Source: Glycocaulis abyssi (GTDB lineage: Bacteria > Pseudomonadota > Alphaproteobacteria > Caulobacterales > Maricaulaceae). From it: DNA of 64,000 nt. Of this stretch, positions 48,024 to 58,109 are shown one piece after another; positions within the stretch are counted from its first letter, which is position 1, and each line of letters starts with the position of its first letter. The notes beneath the pieces were generated by a model. The model saw nothing but the letters and a program-made list of their open reading frames with translations. It was not told the DNA's origin and did no database searches. The translations under genes were made by a program, and so were the position numbers. The stretch is from NCBI RefSeq assembly GCF_041429775.1, contig NZ_CP163421.1, positions 2,629,001 to 2,693,000 of the forward strand, in the 5' to 3' direction.

Positions 48024-48138
48024 GCTGCGCATACCGCCCCGCAGGAACGGAGCGAAGGCTGGCCAACTCACTGGGGCGATGCGGTTTTCCCCTGCCGCAG
48101 ACCCGCCCTTGAGCAACCCGCCAGCAGACTGACATGAG

Positions 48139-48177
48139 AACGCCCGCGTGCTTTTCCCCTGGCACGCGGGCGTTTTT
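48139..48177 (+). terminator. Terminator after hsp20
   Basis: AACGCCCGCGTGC and GCACGCGGGCGTT pair around TTTTCCCCTG, followed by TTTT. It abuts the convergent nadE stop. Confidence 0.93.
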
Positions 48178-50234
48178 TATTTTTCCCCAAGCTCGTCTTT
48201 CAGCCGGCCAATCGCCTCGCGCCAGAGCTTTGCGCTCATGTCGGAGGGCATGCGCCAGTCCCCGCGCGGGGAGAGCGCGCCAGCGGAGGTGAGTTTCGGC
48301 CCGTTGGGCACGGCCGAGCGCTTGAACTGGCTCTGGCCGAAAAAGCGGGTGTGGAACACGTCCAGCCATTTGAGGATATCGGCCATCGTGTAGTGATGAC
48401 GGTCGGCCTCTGCCACGTGATCGGGCCAGTCGCTGCGCGAGCTTTCGCCCCAGGCGGTCTTCTGCAGGAAGGCGATCTTCTCCGGCCCGAAGCCATAGCG
48501 CACCACATAATGCAGGGTGAAATCCTGCAAGGGGTAGGGGCCGATCACGCTCTGCGTGCTCTGGATTTGCCCGTTCTCTCCGGCTGGCACCAGCTCAGGG
48601 GAGATTTCGGTTGCCAGGATGCGCTCCAGTACCGGGCCAGCCGCCTCCCCTGCCCGGCCGGTGCGCGCGGCCCAGGCGATGAGATGCTGGATCAGGGTTT
48701 TGGGCAGGCCCGCATTGACGTTGTAGTGCGACATGTGATCGCCAACGCCATAGGTGCACCAGCCGAGCGCAGCCTCGGAGAGATCGCCGGTGCCGATCAC
48801 CAGCGCGCCCTCATGATTGGCGGCGCGGAAGAGATAGTCGGTACGCAGGCCCGCCTGCACATTCTCGAATGTCACATCGTATTCGGCCCGGCCATCAGTA
48901 AAGGGGTGACCAAGATCGGCCAGCATGCGCTCGGCCGCCGGGCGGATATCGATCTCGCGATGGGTGACGCCCATGGCGTCTGCCAGCGCGATGGCCTGTT
49001 CGCGCGTTGCCTCGCTGGTGGCAAAGCCGGGCAGGGTGTAGGCGAGAATATCGGCACGCGGCAGGTCCAACCGGTCGAAGGCGCGCGCGGTGACGATGAG
49101 GGCCTGTGTGGAATCCAGTCCGCCCGATATGCCGATAACGGCGCGGCTGATACCGCTGGAGCGCAAGCGCTGGACCAGTGCCTCTACCTGTATTGACCAG
49201 GCTTCAAAACAGTCCTCGTCCAGACGTTCGCGGTCTGATGGCACGAAGGGGAAGCGTCGGATTGTACGTTCCAATGGCAGCGTTTCATCCAGGGGTGGGG
49301 CAGCTGTGAAGCTCACTTTCCGCCAGCCGGTCAGGCGCTCGCGTGCATTGCGGGCACCGTCCCGGAAGGTGGAAAAGCGCAGCCGGTCCTGCACGATCCG
49401 CTCCACGTCGATCTCGGTGACGAGGCCGGTGTTGTCCTCAAAGCGCGGGCCTTGCGCGATGGTCTCGCCCAGCTCGCAGGCAATCGTCTGCCCGTCCCAG
49501 GTGAGGTCTGTCGTGCTCTCGCCTGTGCCGGAGGCGGCGAAGATGTAGGCCGATAGTGTGCGCTGGGACTGCACGCGCACCAGTGCTTCACGCTCGCGTG
49601 CCTTGCCGATCAGGGCGTTGGAGGCCGACAGGTTGACGATGATATTCGCGCCCGCCAGCGCGCCATCAAGGCTTGGCGGATGGACCGCCCACAGATCCTC
49701 GCAGATTTCGGCCATGAAGCTGAAGCCGGGCACATCGCTGGCGGTGAAGACGAGTTTGGTGCCAAAGGCAGCGTCCTGCCCCGCATAGCGCACAGTATCT
49801 GCCATTGCCGCGCCGCCTTCGGCAAACCAGCGCTTTTCGTGGAATTCACGGTAATTGGGCAGATAGCTCTTTGGCACCACGCCCAGAAGCCGCCCGCGAC
49901 GGATGATGAGGGCGCAGTTATAAAGCTGGCCATCGACCGCTACCGGCGCACCGGCGACAAGTAGCGGCATGAGGTCGATCGAGGCGTCAATGAGGGCCGC
50001 TGCCGCCTGCTCTGCGGCCTGCAGCATCAAAGCCTGATGGTGGAGATCATCCAGCGCATAGCCGGTCAGGGACAGCTCAGGGAAGAGGACCAGCGCAGCG
50101 CGGCTCTTATCAGCCTCTTTGGCCAGTTTGATCTGGCGGGCCGCATTCTCCATCGGGTCGCCGGGCGCAACATGGGGCGCAAAGGCGGCTACGCGCACAA
50201 AGCCGTGGCGATAAAGATTGTGAAAGGCCGGCAT
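48177..50234 (-). CDS. nadE: Glutamine-dependent NAD+ synthase NadE
   Basis: NadE makes NAD from NaAD with glutamine as nitrogen donor. The N-terminal amidase has Glu (VLFPELSLTGYALDD), Lys (GVVPKSYLPNY) and Cys (MAEICEDLWAV); the synthetase has IGISGGLDSTQALI. The start at 50234 is favoured by AGGGG six bases upstream; 50252 is possible. About 685 residues, the usual size for the fused form. Confidence 0.95.
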   Translation of the reverse strand: MPAFHNLYRHGFVRVAAFAPHVAPGDPMENAARQIKLAKEADKSRAALVLFPELSLTGYALDDLHHQALMLQAAEQAAAALIDASIDLMPLLVAGAPVAVDGQLYNCALIIRRGRLLGVVPKSYLPNYREFHEKRWFAEGGAAMADTVRYAGQDAAFGTKLVFTASDVPGFSFMAEICEDLWAVHPPSLDGALAGANIIVNLSASNALIGKAREREALVRVQSQRTLSAYIFAASGTGESTTDLTWDGQTIACELGETIAQGPRFEDNTGLVTEIDVERIVQDRLRFSTFRDGARNARERLTGWRKVSFTAAPPLDETLPLERTIRRFPFVPSDRERLDEDCFEAWSIQVEALVQRLRSSGISRAVIGISGGLDSTQALIVTARAFDRLDLPRADILAYTLPGFATSEATREQAIALADAMGVTHREIDIRPAAERMLADLGHPFTDGRAEYDVTFENVQAGLRTDYLFRAANHEGALVIGTGDLSEAALGWCTYGVGDHMSHYNVNAGLPKTLIQHLIAWAARTGRAGEAAGPVLERILATEISPELVPAGENGQIQSTQSVIGPYPLQDFTLHYVVRYGFGPEKIAFLQKTAWGESSRSDWPDHVAEADRHHYTMADILKWLDVFHTRFFGQSQFKRSAVPNGPKLTSAGALSPRGDWRMPSDMSAKLWREAIGRLKDELGEK

Positions 50235-50318
50235 GACGCCCCTTTTGCTCATAATGAGTATTTCGTGAGCCTCAGAGACGCCTTTCCGGCCAAAAAATCA
50301 AGGGGGGACGGGGAAAAC

Positions 50319-51305
50319 CTACACCGCTGGTTCCATCAGCGAGCGGCCAATGGCGAGGAAGCGCTCGCGGCGCTTCCTGCGCAAGGTGGCCGGGTCCAGC
50401 CCTTCAAGACTGGAGAGGTTTTCTTCCATCGCATCGCCCACCGCCTTGATGGTGGCGTCACGGTCGCGATGCGCGCCGCCGACCGGTTCGGGGATGATCT
50501 TGTCGATGATTTTCAGCCCGATCAGGTCCTGTGCGGTGATCTTCATGGCAATGGCCGCATCGCGCGCCTTGGCCCCGTCGCGCCAGAGAATGGAGGCGCA
50601 GCCCTCCGGCGAGATCACCGAATAGATGGAGTGCTCCAGCATCATCACCGTGTTGGCAGAGGCCAGCGCGACCGCGCCGCCCGACCCGCCTTCGCCGGTA
50701 ATGACCGATATCAGCGGCGTGCCGAGCGTCAGGCAGCGCTCGGTGGAGCGGGCAATGGCTTCAGACTGGCCGCGCTCTTCCGCGCCGACGCCCGGATAGG
50801 CGCCCGCCGTGTCCACGAAAGTGAGAACCGGCAGGGAAAACTTGTCAGCCAGATCCATCAGGCGCGCCGCCTTGCGATAGCCTTCAGGGCGCGCCATGCC
50901 GAAATTGTGCTTCAGGCGGGTCTGCGTGTCGTGACCCTTCTCATGGCCCATGACGACCACGGCGCGGCCGCGGAACCGGCCCAGCCCGCCGACAATGGCG
51001 TGATCCTCGGAGAAGCGGCGGTCGCCGGAGAGTTCCTCGAAATCGGTGATGAGACCGGCCAGAAAATCCTTCAGGTGCGGGCGCTCAGGATGGCGCGCCA
51101 CCATGGTTTTCTGCCAGGGGTCCAGCTTGGCGTAGAGATTTTTCAGCTGGGTGGCCGATTTCTGGCGCAGCTTGGCGACTTCCTCGGCCACATCCGGCGC
51201 ATCCTCGCCATTGCGTTCGGAGACCGATTGCAATTCCTCGATCTTCGCATCGAGCTCGGCAATCGGGCGTTCGAAATCAAGATAGGTGCGCGTCGGGTTG
51301 GACAT
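50319..51305 (-). CDS. accA: Acetyl-CoA carboxylase carboxyltransferase subunit alpha
   Basis: AccA pairs with AccD to transfer carboxylate to acetyl-CoA. The 328-residue protein has the crotonase-fold motifs of the alpha subunit: [38 protein letters not shown], and [15 protein letters not shown]. Downstream is nadE and upstream xerD on the same strand. Confidence 0.97.
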   Translation of the reverse strand: MSNPTRTYLDFERPIAELDAKIEELQSVSERNGEDAPDVAEEVAKLRQKSATQLKNLYAKLDPWQKTMVARHPERPHLKDFLAGLITDFEELSGDRRFSEDHAIVGGLGRFRGRAVVVMGHEKGHDTQTRLKHNFGMARPEGYRKAARLMDLADKFSLPVLTFVDTAGAYPGVGAEERGQSEAIARSTERCLTLGTPLISVITGEGGSGGAVALASANTVMMLEHSIYSVISPEGCASILWRDGAKARDAAIAMKITAQDLIGLKIIDKIIPEPVGGAHRDRDATIKAVGDAMEENLSSLEGLDPATLRRKRRERFLAIGRSLMEPAV

Positions 51306-51400
51306 GGATCCCCTGAGATAAGGCTACCCGGCCAAGGGTCGCTGGCCGAACGGGCAAACTAGCCGCGACATCCCGCTGTCACAAGCTGGCTGTCAGCAGG

Positions 51401-52324
51401 TTATTTACGGCTGAGCGGGTGCGCGTCTTCCATCAGCGAGCGTAGGCGCGCTTCAAGCACATGGGTGTAAATCTCGGTGGTGGAGACATCGGCATGGCCG
51501 AGCAAGGTCTGCAGGCTGCGCAGGTCTGCGCCATTGGCCAGAAGATGCGTGGCAAAGGCGTGGCGCAGCACGTGCGGCGAGACGCGCGCCGGGTCGAGGC
51601 CCGCTTGCACGGCAAGTCCTGAGAGCATCTGGGCGAAGCGTTCGCGGGTGAGATGGCCGGCTTTGGCGCTTGATGAGCAGAAGAGATAGCGCTCGGCGCG
51701 GGCGCGCAAGGGCGATGCCTTGCCGGGCAGAAACTCCTCCCGGACGCTCCTGTAGGCGTCGACCGCCTCCAGGGCAGAGGGCGTGAGGGGCACGATACGG
51801 TCCTTGTTGCCCTTGCCGGTGACGACCAGATAGCGCTCGGCGCGCGAGAAGGCGGCAAGCGGCAGGGTGACCAGCTCGCTGACGCGAAGCCCGCCTGCAT
51901 AAAGCAGCTCCAGCGCCGCGCGCAGGCGCAGACCGGCAGGGCCTTCTATCGTATCGGCGGCGTCGAACAGGCGTCCCACTTCGGCTTCGGAGAGGATTTT
52001 GGGCAGGGCGCGGGCCTGTTTGGGGCCTTTGTGACCGGCTGTCGGATCATCGCCGCGCACGCCTTCTTTCAGGAGGAAACGGTAATAGCGTTTCAGCGCC
52101 GAGAGACGCCGCGCAGCCGTGGCAGGGCTTAGCCCGTCAGCGGCCAGTGCCTGCATCAGCTGTTCGAGATCGGCGCTCGTGGCGTCATTGAGAGCCACGC
52201 CGAAGCGCGCGAGGCGCGTTCCGGCATCATCCAGATCGTGGCGGTAGGCGGCGAGCGTGTTGGCGGCAGCGCCGCGTTCGGCGCTCAGCATGTCGAGGAA
52301 AAGCGCTATGTGCGATGCGCTCAC
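51401..52324 (-). CDS. xerD: Tyrosine recombinase XerD
   Basis: XerD resolves chromosome dimers with XerC at dif. The 307-residue protein has the catalytic residues Arg (GGLRVSELV), His-x-x-Arg (HVLRHAFATHLL), and the Tyr nucleophile in STTEIYTHV. It overlaps the upstream gene by four bases (ATGA). Confidence 0.94.
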   Translation of the reverse strand: MSASHIALFLDMLSAERGAAANTLAAYRHDLDDAGTRLARFGVALNDATSADLEQLMQALAADGLSPATAARRLSALKRYYRFLLKEGVRGDDPTAGHKGPKQARALPKILSEAEVGRLFDAADTIEGPAGLRLRAALELLYAGGLRVSELVTLPLAAFSRAERYLVVTGKGNKDRIVPLTPSALEAVDAYRSVREEFLPGKASPLRARAERYLFCSSSAKAGHLTRERFAQMLSGLAVQAGLDPARVSPHVLRHAFATHLLANGADLRSLQTLLGHADVSTTEIYTHVLEARLRSLMEDAHPLSRK

Positions 52325-53970
52325 GCGCTCTCCTCGGCCAGTGCTTCGAGTATCAGCTGCAGCGCCTCGGCGCGATGACCTGCACGCTCCAGAAGATAGC
52401 TGGCCAGCGTATAGGCTTGCGCGCTGCCATTGCTGGTCTCGATCAGGCCGGCGGCCAGCAGCAGGGTTTCAGCGCGCGAGTTGTTGACCAGAGAGAGGGC
52501 GGCCATGGATGCAAAATCCGCCTCCCGCCCTGCTGCCCCGTCGTCCGCGCCCGCAGAGAGAAGCTGCACGCGCACCGTTTCGGGGACAGACGCGCCAAGC
52601 GCTGCCAGACCGGCAAGCTGGGCGAGACGTTCAGGGCGTGCACCCTCCGCCCGCGCAGCCAGAATTGCGCCAAACGGGCCGGACCCGATATCGTCCGCGG
52701 CTATGCCTATCGCCATGTCGAGAGCGACCATGATGGCGGGCGCAGGCGGCTCCCAGGGGTCTTCCTCGGGCAGGCTGGCAAAACCTGGCGGCGGTGTCAG
52801 CATGCCGGGCGCGCCGGGTGTCTGTGCGTTCTGGTTGCCATTCATTTCCTGCAAGGGCCGGTCGCGCTCCGGGCCGGACAGCAGGGCCTCGCGCCAGCGC
52901 CAGGCCCGCTCCAGCTCACCTTCAAGGGCGAGTGCCAGTATGAAGCGCGGGCCGTGGACGAGCGTCTGCTCATTGATCGGGATTGTCTCGATCTCCATCG
53001 CATAAGCTCTGGCGACTTCGGCAAACCGGCCTTCGCTTACCGCATCGTCAAACCGGGCAGCCAGCGCTTCGGCGGCGATCAGACGGTCAATGTCCTGCTG
53101 GGCGATGGCGGCGAGGGCAGCGGCTCTGTCTGCGCCCTCCATGGCCATGGCCGCTTCCAGAGCCTCATCGAGAAATTCGGGCAGGGTAATGGCCGGGCCG
53201 GTGCGGGCAGCGGCCCGCTTCAGCCAGGCAGGCGCGCCCTCAGCCACGCTGATGCGTTCTTCGGGTGCCAGTGTCATGGCGATGGCCAGCTCCAGCCCCG
53301 TTGATACCGGGTTGGCTGATGGCAGGCCACGATCAAGCACAAGCGCGTCAAAATACGCGCCGAAATTGCCGCCCCCTTCCGAGGACCGGGCAAGATCGGC
53401 GGTCAGCTCGGCGGCAGGCATATTGCCCGCCAGCGCCAGGCACACGGCGCGTGCGCGCAGCCAGTAGGGTTCGTCACGCCCGCGCAGCAGGCTTTCGGCA
53501 GTATTGCAGGCCGGCCCTGTCTCGCCGAGGGCAAAGGCAGTTTCGGCATGCAGGCGCGAGAGCGCGCTGGACTGGTTCAGGCGCGGTGTGCGTTCGAGAA
53601 GCTGGTAGACCTGTTCCACCCTGCCAGCGGCAAGGGCCCGGTCGGCGCGCAATGCCGCGAGCGCAAAATCATCGCGTCCGCCGCGCGGCGGCTCGCCGGA
53701 GGCAAGCAGCACGCGTTCGGCCAGACGCGCTGCGCCTGCGTGCCGCCAGCCCTGACCGCTGCTGCCGGGCAAGGTGCCCAGGATGACGCGCAGGGCGTCC
53801 GCATCGCTGGAGGACCAGATGTTCGAGGGCAGGATATTGCGCGAGCCGATCTGGAAAGGATCAACCGCGCCCAGCTCCTGCACCTGAATGGCGCCGGACG
53901 GCTGCTGGGCGTTTGCAGGCGCAGCCAGCAGGGCTGCACATACGGTCAGGGTGCTAATCGCCCAGCGCAT
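52321..53970 (-). CDS. Hypothetical secreted alanine-rich helical protein upstream of xerD
   Basis: The 549-residue protein has a signal peptide (TLTVCAALLAAPANAQQ) and a very alanine-rich helical body with repeat-like 35-residue spacing, suggesting a solenoid of helical repeats. No enzyme motif is seen. I use the ATG at 53970. It probably acts in the periplasm. Confidence 0.65.
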   Translation of the reverse strand: MRWAISTLTVCAALLAAPANAQQPSGAIQVQELGAVDPFQIGSRNILPSNIWSSSDADALRVILGTLPGSSGQGWRHAGAARLAERVLLASGEPPRGGRDDFALAALRADRALAAGRVEQVYQLLERTPRLNQSSALSRLHAETAFALGETGPACNTAESLLRGRDEPYWLRARAVCLALAGNMPAAELTADLARSSEGGGNFGAYFDALVLDRGLPSANPVSTGLELAIAMTLAPEERISVAEGAPAWLKRAAARTGPAITLPEFLDEALEAAMAMEGADRAAALAAIAQQDIDRLIAAEALAARFDDAVSEGRFAEVARAYAMEIETIPINEQTLVHGPRFILALALEGELERAWRWREALLSGPERDRPLQEMNGNQNAQTPGAPGMLTPPPGFASLPEEDPWEPPAPAIMVALDMAIGIAADDIGSGPFGAILAARAEGARPERLAQLAGLAALGASVPETVRVQLLSAGADDGAAGREADFASMAALSLVNNSRAETLLLAAGLIETSNGSAQAYTLASYLLERAGHRAEALQLILEALAEESA

Positions 53971-54094
53971 CGGTGACCTCGACCCGGATTTCTGTCTGCT
54001 CAGGTGCCATGGTGTCGGCCATGACAAGCAGAATGGCAAAAATGGCACCGACGCAAATGACGCCGATGCCCACTCCAATCAGCAGTCCGCGCAT
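53954..54094 (-). CDS. 46-residue single-pass membrane protein
   Basis: The frame reads MRGLLIGVGIGVICVGAIFA with one membrane helix, then a soluble tail ending EVTDALGD. It is 46 residues and overlaps the start of the secreted protein gene by 17 bases. GAGGGG lies eight bases before its ATG. The coupling and membrane segment make it a likely real small gene. Confidence 0.6.
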   Translation of the reverse strand: MRGLLIGVGIGVICVGAIFAILLVMADTMAPEQTEIRVEVTDALGD

Positions 54095-54222
54095 GATAAG
54101 CGCCCCTCGTGGCTGGTATGCGGTTCGCGATATTCTACACTAGCGCGGACAATGCGGCGTTTTCCAGACATAGCACGCGGCAATTGCTCATTATCTCTCA
54201 CACGCTTATAGCGTGGATCATC

Positions 54223-54780
54223 ATGGATCGTGCGCATATCGCAAGAAGGCTTGGCTGTCCGGTGGTGCTGGTCGGCCTGATGGGGGCGGGCAAGACCACT
54301 ATCGGGCGCCGCCTGGCGCTCCGTCTGGGCTGGGATTTTCGCGATTCCGACCACGAGGTGGAGGCGGCCGCCGGGCGCAGCGTATCCGACATATTTGCCG
54401 ATTTTGGTGAAGCGTCCTTCCGGGACGGGGAAAGGCGTGTGATCGGCCGCCTCATGGAGGAGTCCGGTTCCAGCGTTATCGCGCTGGGCGGGGGGGCTTT
54501 CATCAATGAGGAAACCCGCGCGCTCATCAGGCAGAAGGCCCTGTCGGTCTGGCTGAAAGCGGATATCGATACGCTGATGGAGCGGGTCTCGCGCCGCGAT
54601 ACGCGCCCGCTATTGCAGACGGAGGACCCGCGCGCGGTGATGGAAAAGCTTCTGGCGGAGCGTTCACCGATCTATGCGCAGGCCGATATTCATGTGACAT
54701 CGCCTGGAACGCCCCATGATGCGGGCGTAGCCGCGATCATCGAGGCGATGGCAGCACGCGTGGAGGCGCAAGGGCGTTGA
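54223..54780 (+). CDS. aroK: Shikimate kinase AroK
   Basis: AroK phosphorylates shikimate in the aromatic amino acid pathway. The 185-residue kinase has the P-loop GLMGAGKTTIG, the shikimate-binding DSDHEVE and GGGAF, and a lid with RRDTRPLL. I use the ATG at 54223; upstream residues lack similarity. Confidence 0.95.
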   Translation: MDRAHIARRLGCPVVLVGLMGAGKTTIGRRLALRLGWDFRDSDHEVEAAAGRSVSDIFADFGEASFRDGERRVIGRLMEESGSSVIALGGGAFINEETRALIRQKALSVWLKADIDTLMERVSRRDTRPLLQTEDPRAVMEKLLAERSPIYAQADIHVTSPGTPHDAGVAAIIEAMAARVEAQGR

Positions 54781-55877
54781 GCGAGTTTTTCCGCATTCCT
54801 GTTGAGGCCACGTCCCGAGCCTATGAAGTGCTGGTTGGCGCAGGTGCGCTGGAGGCGGCCAGTACCCAGCTGGCGCAGCTATGTCCGGCGGGCCGAGCGG
54901 TCATTGTGGCTGACAGGGCCGCTCTTGAGGCACATCGCGCCCGGCTGGAAAATGTGCTGGCCGGGGCCGGGCTGAAACCCGATTTCATCCTTCTGGACGG
55001 CGGTGAGGGCGTCAAAAGCTGGGACGCATTGCGCGGACTGGTCGAGGCGCTGCTGGACCGCCAGATGGCGCGCAATGAAAGCCTGATCGCCTTTGGCGGC
55101 GGAACGGTGGGCGATCTGGCAGGCTTTGCAGCCTCCATAATGAAGCGCGGATGCGGCTTCATCCAGATGCCGACGACCCTGCTGGCGCAGGTGGATTCCT
55201 CGGTTGGCGGCAAGACGGGCATCAATACCGGCCATGGCAAGAATCTTGTCGGCAGTTTCTATCAGCCAGATCTGGTGGTGGCCGATAGCGGCTTTCTGGA
55301 AAGCCTGCCCCGGCGCGAGCTGGCGGCTGGCTATGCCGAGATCGTCAAGGCCGGGCTGATTGCGGATCGCGCGTTGTTTGAACGCCTTGAAGCGGTGGAG
55401 GGTGATGCGCTGGCGCTGGACAGGCTCGTGCCTCTCATTGCCGATGCGGTGCGTTTCAAGGCTCGGATCGTGGCCGAGGATGAGCGCGAAGGCGGCGTGC
55501 GGGCCCTGCTCAATCTGGGCCATACCTTCGCCCATGCCTTCGAGGCAGAAGCGAAAAAGGGCGCGCTCGTTCACGGCGAGGCGGTCTCCTGCGGTATCCT
55601 CATGGCGCTGAAGTTTTCTGCGTCGCTGGGCCTGTGCGGGGCGGATGATGCCAGGCGGGCGGCGGCTGTACTGAGCGGGGCCGGTTTGCCGGTCTCGATT
55701 CATGATCTTCCCGGCGGCCCGTATGGTGCGTCCGCCCTGATGGCGCGCATGGGGCAGGACAAGAAGAATGCCGGTTCGGGCGTCACCCTCATTCTCGCGC
55801 ACGGCATTGGCGAGGCTTTCATTTCGACCGGCCATGAACCGGCACAGATCGAAGCGTTCCTCACAGGAGAGGTCTAG
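54777..55877 (+). CDS. aroB: 3-dehydroquinate synthase AroB
   Basis: AroB makes 3-dehydroquinate from DAHP. The protein has FGGGTVGDLAGFAAS, TLLAQVDSSVGGKTGIN, and HTFAHAFE metal ligands. The likely start is TTG at 54777, overlapping the aroK stop (TTGA), so translation is probably coupled. Confidence 0.95.
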   Translation: MSEFFRIPVEATSRAYEVLVGAGALEAASTQLAQLCPAGRAVIVADRAALEAHRARLENVLAGAGLKPDFILLDGGEGVKSWDALRGLVEALLDRQMARNESLIAFGGGTVGDLAGFAASIMKRGCGFIQMPTTLLAQVDSSVGGKTGINTGHGKNLVGSFYQPDLVVADSGFLESLPRRELAAGYAEIVKAGLIADRALFERLEAVEGDALALDRLVPLIADAVRFKARIVAEDEREGGVRALLNLGHTFAHAFEAEAKKGALVHGEAVSCGILMALKFSASLGLCGADDARRAAAVLSGAGLPVSIHDLPGGPYGASALMARMGQDKKNAGSGVTLILAHGIGEAFISTGHEPAQIEAFLTGEV

Positions 55878-57161
55878 ATGGATATCGTGTTCGAGGCGTG
55901 GATGGGCTGGGCGTTTGCCGCCATCGTGCTCCTTCTCCTGTTGTCGGCCTTCTTCTCCGGTTCGGAGACCGCGCTGACGGCCACGTCCAAGGCGCGCATG
56001 CTGGCGCTGGAGAAGGAAAAGAACGGGGCTGCGGCGCGCGTCAGCCTGCTGATCGAGGATCGCGAGAGCCTGATCGGGGCGATCCTGCTGGGCAATAATC
56101 TCGTCAACATTCTCGCCTCGTCCATCGCGGCAGCGGTGTTTCTGGCCATGTTCGGCGAGGCCGGTGTGCCCATCGCCACGCTGGTGATGACGGCGCTGGT
56201 GCTGGTGTTTTCCGAGGTGATGCCCAAGACCTACGCATTGTCGAACCCGGACCGGCTGGCCATGCTTGTCTCCTTGCCCATCCGCATCGTGACGGCGGTG
56301 TTCGGTCCGGTTGTGGCGGGTGTGCAGGTGGTGGTGCGCGGCACGCTGCGCCTGATCGGGGCCGATGTGACCGGGCCGGTATTGTCGGCGCACGAGGAGA
56401 TACGCGGGCAGATCGACATGCACCTGCAGGAAGGCGGCGTGGTCAAGCATGACCGCGACATGCTGGGCGGCGTGCTGGATCTGCGTGAACTGACCGTCGA
56501 TGACGTGATGGTTCACCGCAAAAGCCTGGTGATGCTCGATATCGACCAGCCGGTGGGGCAACTGGTCGACACCGCGCTGACCAGCCCGCATACCCGCCTG
56601 CCCCTCTGGCAGGGCGAGCCGGAGAACATTGTCGGCATTCTCCATGTGCGTGATCTGGCGCGTGCCCTGCACGGCGCAGGCGGCGACAGCTCCAAGATCG
56701 ACATCGCCAGCCTCAAGCGGGAACCCTGGTTTGTGCCGGAAACGACCGAGCTTTTCGATCAGCTCAATGCGTTCCGCGCTAAGCGCGAGCACTTCGCCCT
56801 GGTCGTGGACGAGTATGGCGCGCTGCAGGGCGTGGTGACGCTGGAGGATATTCTCGAAGAGATCGTCGGCGAGATCGAGGACGAGCACGATCTGGCACCA
56901 CCGGGTGAATTCAAGCGCGAGGCCGATGGCTCGGTCATCGTCGACGGCGCCACGGGCATTCGTGAGATCAACCGCGCGCTGGACTGGGAATTGCCCGATG
57001 ACGAGGCGGTGACGATCGCGGGCCTGGTGATCCATGAAGCCCAGACCATTCCCGAGCCGGGCCAGCGCTTCCGCTTCCATGACGTGCAGTTCGACATTCT
57101 CGAACGCCGGCGCAACCAGATCACCAAGGTGAAACTGACCCCGCTGGGCGAGGAGGAGTAG
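55878..57161 (+). CDS. CNNM/CorC-type membrane protein (DUF21-CBS-CorC)
   Basis: The protein has a DUF21 transmembrane domain (about residues 1-190), a CBS pair and the C-terminal CorC/HlyC domain. Typical motifs include FFSGSETALTATSKARM and VVDEYGALQGVVTLEDILEEIVGEI. Members affect Mg/Co transport or resistance. It directly follows aroB. Confidence 0.9.
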   Translation: MDIVFEAWMGWAFAAIVLLLLLSAFFSGSETALTATSKARMLALEKEKNGAAARVSLLIEDRESLIGAILLGNNLVNILASSIAAAVFLAMFGEAGVPIATLVMTALVLVFSEVMPKTYALSNPDRLAMLVSLPIRIVTAVFGPVVAGVQVVVRGTLRLIGADVTGPVLSAHEEIRGQIDMHLQEGGVVKHDRDMLGGVLDLRELTVDDVMVHRKSLVMLDIDQPVGQLVDTALTSPHTRLPLWQGEPENIVGILHVRDLARALHGAGGDSSKIDIASLKREPWFVPETTELFDQLNAFRAKREHFALVVDEYGALQGVVTLEDILEEIVGEIEDEHDLAPPGEFKREADGSVIVDGATGIREINRALDWELPDDEAVTIAGLVIHEAQTIPEPGQRFRFHDVQFDILERRRNQITKVKLTPLGEEE

Positions 57162-57163
57162 GG

Positions 57164-57721
57164 CTACTCCTCCTTGCCGCCCTTGATGACGGTGAAGCGG
57201 GGGCGGGGCTTTTGTGGTGACGGTGCTTTTGCAGGTGCCGGTGCTGGTGAAGGACCGGGTACGTGTTCGGCGTCAGACAGCCGGGGTGCCGCCGGCCCGG
57301 CCTCTGGCATATCTGCCGGTACATCCTCATTGATATCGCGGATATTGGCTCGGCGTTCCGGGCGTTTGGCCGAAAAGCTGGAGCGCTGGGCCTTGTCCTT
57401 CGGCTTGAAGCTCGAGCGCTTCCAGGGCCGGGTTTCCTTGCCCTTGGCTTTGGCTTCCAGCTCTTTCAGCTTGGCGGCCTGCAGCTGGGATAGCGGCTCG
57501 TCCAGCGAGCCCTTCTCAGGGTCGGTAAAGGCCGAGCCAAACGTGTTGAGCCGCTCTTCCACGCTGCCGAGAAACTCATCCTCCCATTCGGTGAGGAGGG
57601 CACGTGCCTCGCGGGCGGCTTCGGCATCGCCATCGGCTTCCGCCTCGGCGAGCGCCCGGCGCACGCGGTCGAGGCGGCGCAGGGCCTTTTTCTTCTTGCG
57701 GTCGTCAATCTCGCGGGCCAT
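57164..57721 (-). CDS. Charged hypothetical protein
   Basis: The 185-residue protein is highly charged and helical near the N terminus (KKKKALRRLDRVRRALAEAEAD), then basic and finally Pro/Ala-rich, ending RFTVIKGGKEE. No domain is recognised. It could bind nucleic acids or ribosomes. It lies downstream of gapR. Confidence 0.6.
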   Translation of the reverse strand: MAREIDDRKKKKALRRLDRVRRALAEAEADGDAEAAREARALLTEWEDEFLGSVEERLNTFGSAFTDPEKGSLDEPLSQLQAAKLKELEAKAKGKETRPWKRSSFKPKDKAQRSSFSAKRPERRANIRDINEDVPADMPEAGPAAPRLSDAEHVPGPSPAPAPAKAPSPQKPRPRFTVIKGGKEE

Positions 57722-57735
57722 GGCCTCGCAAAGTA

Positions 57736-58029
57736 TCAGAGATCGCCGAGCGCGCCGAGATAGGTTTCAAGTACCGCTTCCATTTCCATGCGTTCCTGGC
57801 GGTCCTGCTTGCGGATGCGGATGACCTGGCGGAGCACTTTGACGTCAAAGCCATTGCCCTTGGCCTCGTCATAGACCTCCTTGATGTCGGCCATGAGGGC
57901 CTTTTTCTCTTCTTCCAGCCGCTCAATGCGCGCGACAATGGCGCGAAGCTGTTCATCGGCCTTGGGCGTGCCGCCCTGAACGGGGGCGCTGGCGGCATCG
58001 GCGGGGGCTTGGGTGAAGGGTTCGGCCAT
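57736..58029 (-). CDS. gapR: Nucleoid-associated protein GapR (DUF2312)
   Basis: GapR binds overtwisted, AT-rich DNA and supports replication in Caulobacter. The 97-residue protein matches DUF2312: [20 protein letters not shown], then [20 protein letters not shown]. The neighbours are a charged hypothetical gene and a lipoprotein hydrolase. Confidence 0.92.
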   Translation of the reverse strand: MAEPFTQAPADAASAPVQGGTPKADEQLRAIVARIERLEEEKKALMADIKEVYDEAKGNGFDVKVLRQVIRIRKQDRQERMEMEAVLETYLGALGDL

Positions 58030-58109
58030 CGGGCGTCCTCATCTGGCAAGGGGTGATCTTGACCGATGGCTTAGGACGCCAGCGCCAGCCGGGCAATGCC
58101 AGCGTGCGC

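Noticed and set aside
54879-57080. Long open frame of 733 codons on the reverse strand
   Set aside because: It runs antisense to aroB and the CorC-type gene, which have clear family motifs. GC-rich codon bias produces such shadows.
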